Shown here: positions 63,017-64,000 of the stretch, one piece after another
Layout: every line of letters begins with the position of its first letter
Position numbering within the stretch: position 1 is the first letter of the stretch
NCBI RefSeq assembly: GCF_008123965.1
Contig: NZ_VSTH01000103.1
Location: forward strand, 1-64,000
Origin: Bradyrhizobium hipponense
Lineage (GTDB): Bacteria > Pseudomonadota > Alphaproteobacteria > Rhizobiales > Xanthobacteraceae
Length of the DNA: 64,000 bases
Reading direction: 5' to 3'
Made by a program: the position numbers and the translations under genes
The notes under the pieces: generated by a model
What the model saw: only the letters and a program-made list of their open reading frames with translations
What the model was told of the DNA's origin: nothing
The model's database searches: none

Positions 63017-63997
63017 ATGAATGCCGAACTGCTCGACCTCAAGGCGTTCATCACCGTGGCGGAGATGGGCAGCTTCGTCCGCACCGCGAAGGCGCTGAAC
63101 CTGTCGCAGCCGGCGCTCAGCCGACGCATTCAGAAGCTGGAGGAAAGCCTCGGTGCGCCGTTGCTCGAACGGTCCACGCGCCACGTCAATCTCACCATGA
63201 CGGGCCGCGACTTCCTGCCGAAAGTGCGCCGCCTCATCGACGAGTTTGAAACCTCGGTGCTGGCCATCCAAGATATCGGCGCGCGAAGTTCAGGTTTGGT
63301 CTCGGTGGCTGCGGTGCCGACAGCGGTATTCTATTTCCTGCCGCGGGCGATCGGCCGGTTCGCCGAAGCGTATCCGCGTATTCGCATCCGGATTCTGGAC
63401 ATCGGCGCCAATGAAGGATTGGAGGCGGTAGCACGCGGAGAAGCTGACTTCGGCATCAATTTCATTGGCGCTTCGCATGCCGAAATTGAATTCGAGAAAC
63501 TGGTTGAAGATCCTTTCGTCCTGGCCTGCCGCCATGACCATCCATTGGCATCGCGCAAACAGGTGAGTTGGTCGGAGATTGTGCCGCACCGTATCATCAC
63601 CGTGGGTCGCAACAGCGGCAATCGCGCGTTGATCGACAATGCGATGGCGCGGCACGGCTTGCAGCTCAACTGGACCTACGAAGTCGCTCACCTCTCCGGT
63701 TCGCTTGGCTTGGTCGAAGCGGGATTGGGCATCGCTGTGCTGCCGAGGCTCGCGACGCCAGCCGACGGCCATCCGATCATTCACACCATTCGGTTGATCG
63801 AGCCGGAGGTGTCGCGGACGATTGGAATTGTGCGCAGGCGCGGGGCGACACTATCTCCGCATGCCAGCCAGCTTCTCAAAATGCTCCTCGAGGCATGGCG
63901 CTCTCCCTTGCGGACGAGCGGGCAAGGCAGGTCGCGGCCCCGATCTGCTGAGGCGAGTTCGAATGCTGCTTCGGCGGGCCTGAAGCGGAAACGCTGA
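63017..63997 (+). CDS. LysR-family transcriptional regulator
   Basis: A 326-residue regulator with an N-terminal winged helix-turn-helix (LDLKAFITVAEMGSFVRTAKALNLSQPALSRRIQKLEESLG) and a type 2 periplasmic-binding-like effector domain. It is divergent from the tautomerase-dctA unit with a 119-base gap, so it likely controls that unit in response to the transported acid. The C-terminal ~30 residues are basic and Ser/Arg rich, longer than usual for this family. The stop lies three bases from the window end. Confidence 0.88.
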   Translation: MNAELLDLKAFITVAEMGSFVRTAKALNLSQPALSRRIQKLEESLGAPLLERSTRHVNLTMTGRDFLPKVRRLIDEFETSVLAIQDIGARSSGLVSVAAVPTAVFYFLPRAIGRFAEAYPRIRIRILDIGANEGLEAVARGEADFGINFIGASHAEIEFEKLVEDPFVLACRHDHPLASRKQVSWSEIVPHRIITVGRNSGNRALIDNAMARHGLQLNWTYEVAHLSGSLGLVEAGLGIAVLPRLATPADGHPIIHTIRLIEPEVSRTIGIVRRRGATLSPHASQLLKMLLEAWRSPLRTSGQGRSRPRSAEASSNAASAGLKRKR

Positions 63998-64000
63998 CAG

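Overview
The window looks like chromosome of a slow-growing rhizobium, most likely Bradyrhizobium. The reasons are a GC-rich alphaproteobacterial codon bias, a napEDABC operon and a nirK-nirV locus with FNR/FixK-type boxes, an hmuR/hmuPTUV haem-uptake region with an Irr/ICE-like palindrome, and many dispersed palindromic repeats of the kinds common in that genus. This placement comes from reading genes and gene order; no search was run.

Layout. 1-9.6 kb: a mixed set of a LuxR-type regulator, a DUF2200 protein, a periplasmic binding protein, a TetR remnant, a class III adenylate cyclase with TPRs, a FAD amine oxidase-like protein, an RlpA-like exported protein, a membrane acyltransferase and a membrane-anchored AraC regulator. 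9.7-14.0 kb: periplasmic nitrate reductase napEDABC behind a perfect FixK box. 14-25 kb: a RecD-like ATPase, an exported TPR-caspase protein, msrA (exported) and msrB, several small proteins including two secreted Cys-rich paralogues, two membrane proteins, a Pro-rich membrane protein and purA. 25-38.7 kb: two paralogous EamA exporters, a VOC protein, a TetR/membrane-protein divergent pair, a Bug-type binding protein, a Cache chemoreceptor, a D-2-hydroxyacid dehydrogenase followed by a sugar-type ABC importer without an ATPase, and a phytase-like esterase.

38.9-47.7 kb is a complete haem acquisition locus. Leftward runs hmuR-hmuQ-hutX-exbB-exbD-tonB (outer-membrane receptor, haem-degrading oxygenase, haem carrier and energy-transducing complex). 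Rightward runs hmuP-hmuT-hmuU-hmuV (coactivator and periplasmic ABC importer). An ICE-like palindrome lies in the shared promoter region. 47.9-49.6 kb is a MuiA-like protein.

49.7-56.2 kb is a nitrite/NO island: nnrS, nnrR, a CxxC redox-disulfide small protein, hemN, a 68-residue membrane protein and nirK-nirV. TTG-N8-CAA boxes lie in its three main intergenic regions. With nap, it reduces nitrate to nitrite to NO; hemN makes haem precursor without oxygen and nnrR/nnrS respond to NO. 56.6-64 kb: 3-oxoacid CoA-transferase genes, an AsmA protein, and a probable 4-oxalomesaconate tautomerase-dctA unit divergent from a LysR regulator.

No tRNA, rRNA, CRISPR array, insertion sequence or prophage was recognised. 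Palindromic repeats sit almost only between transcription units, mostly at 3' ends.
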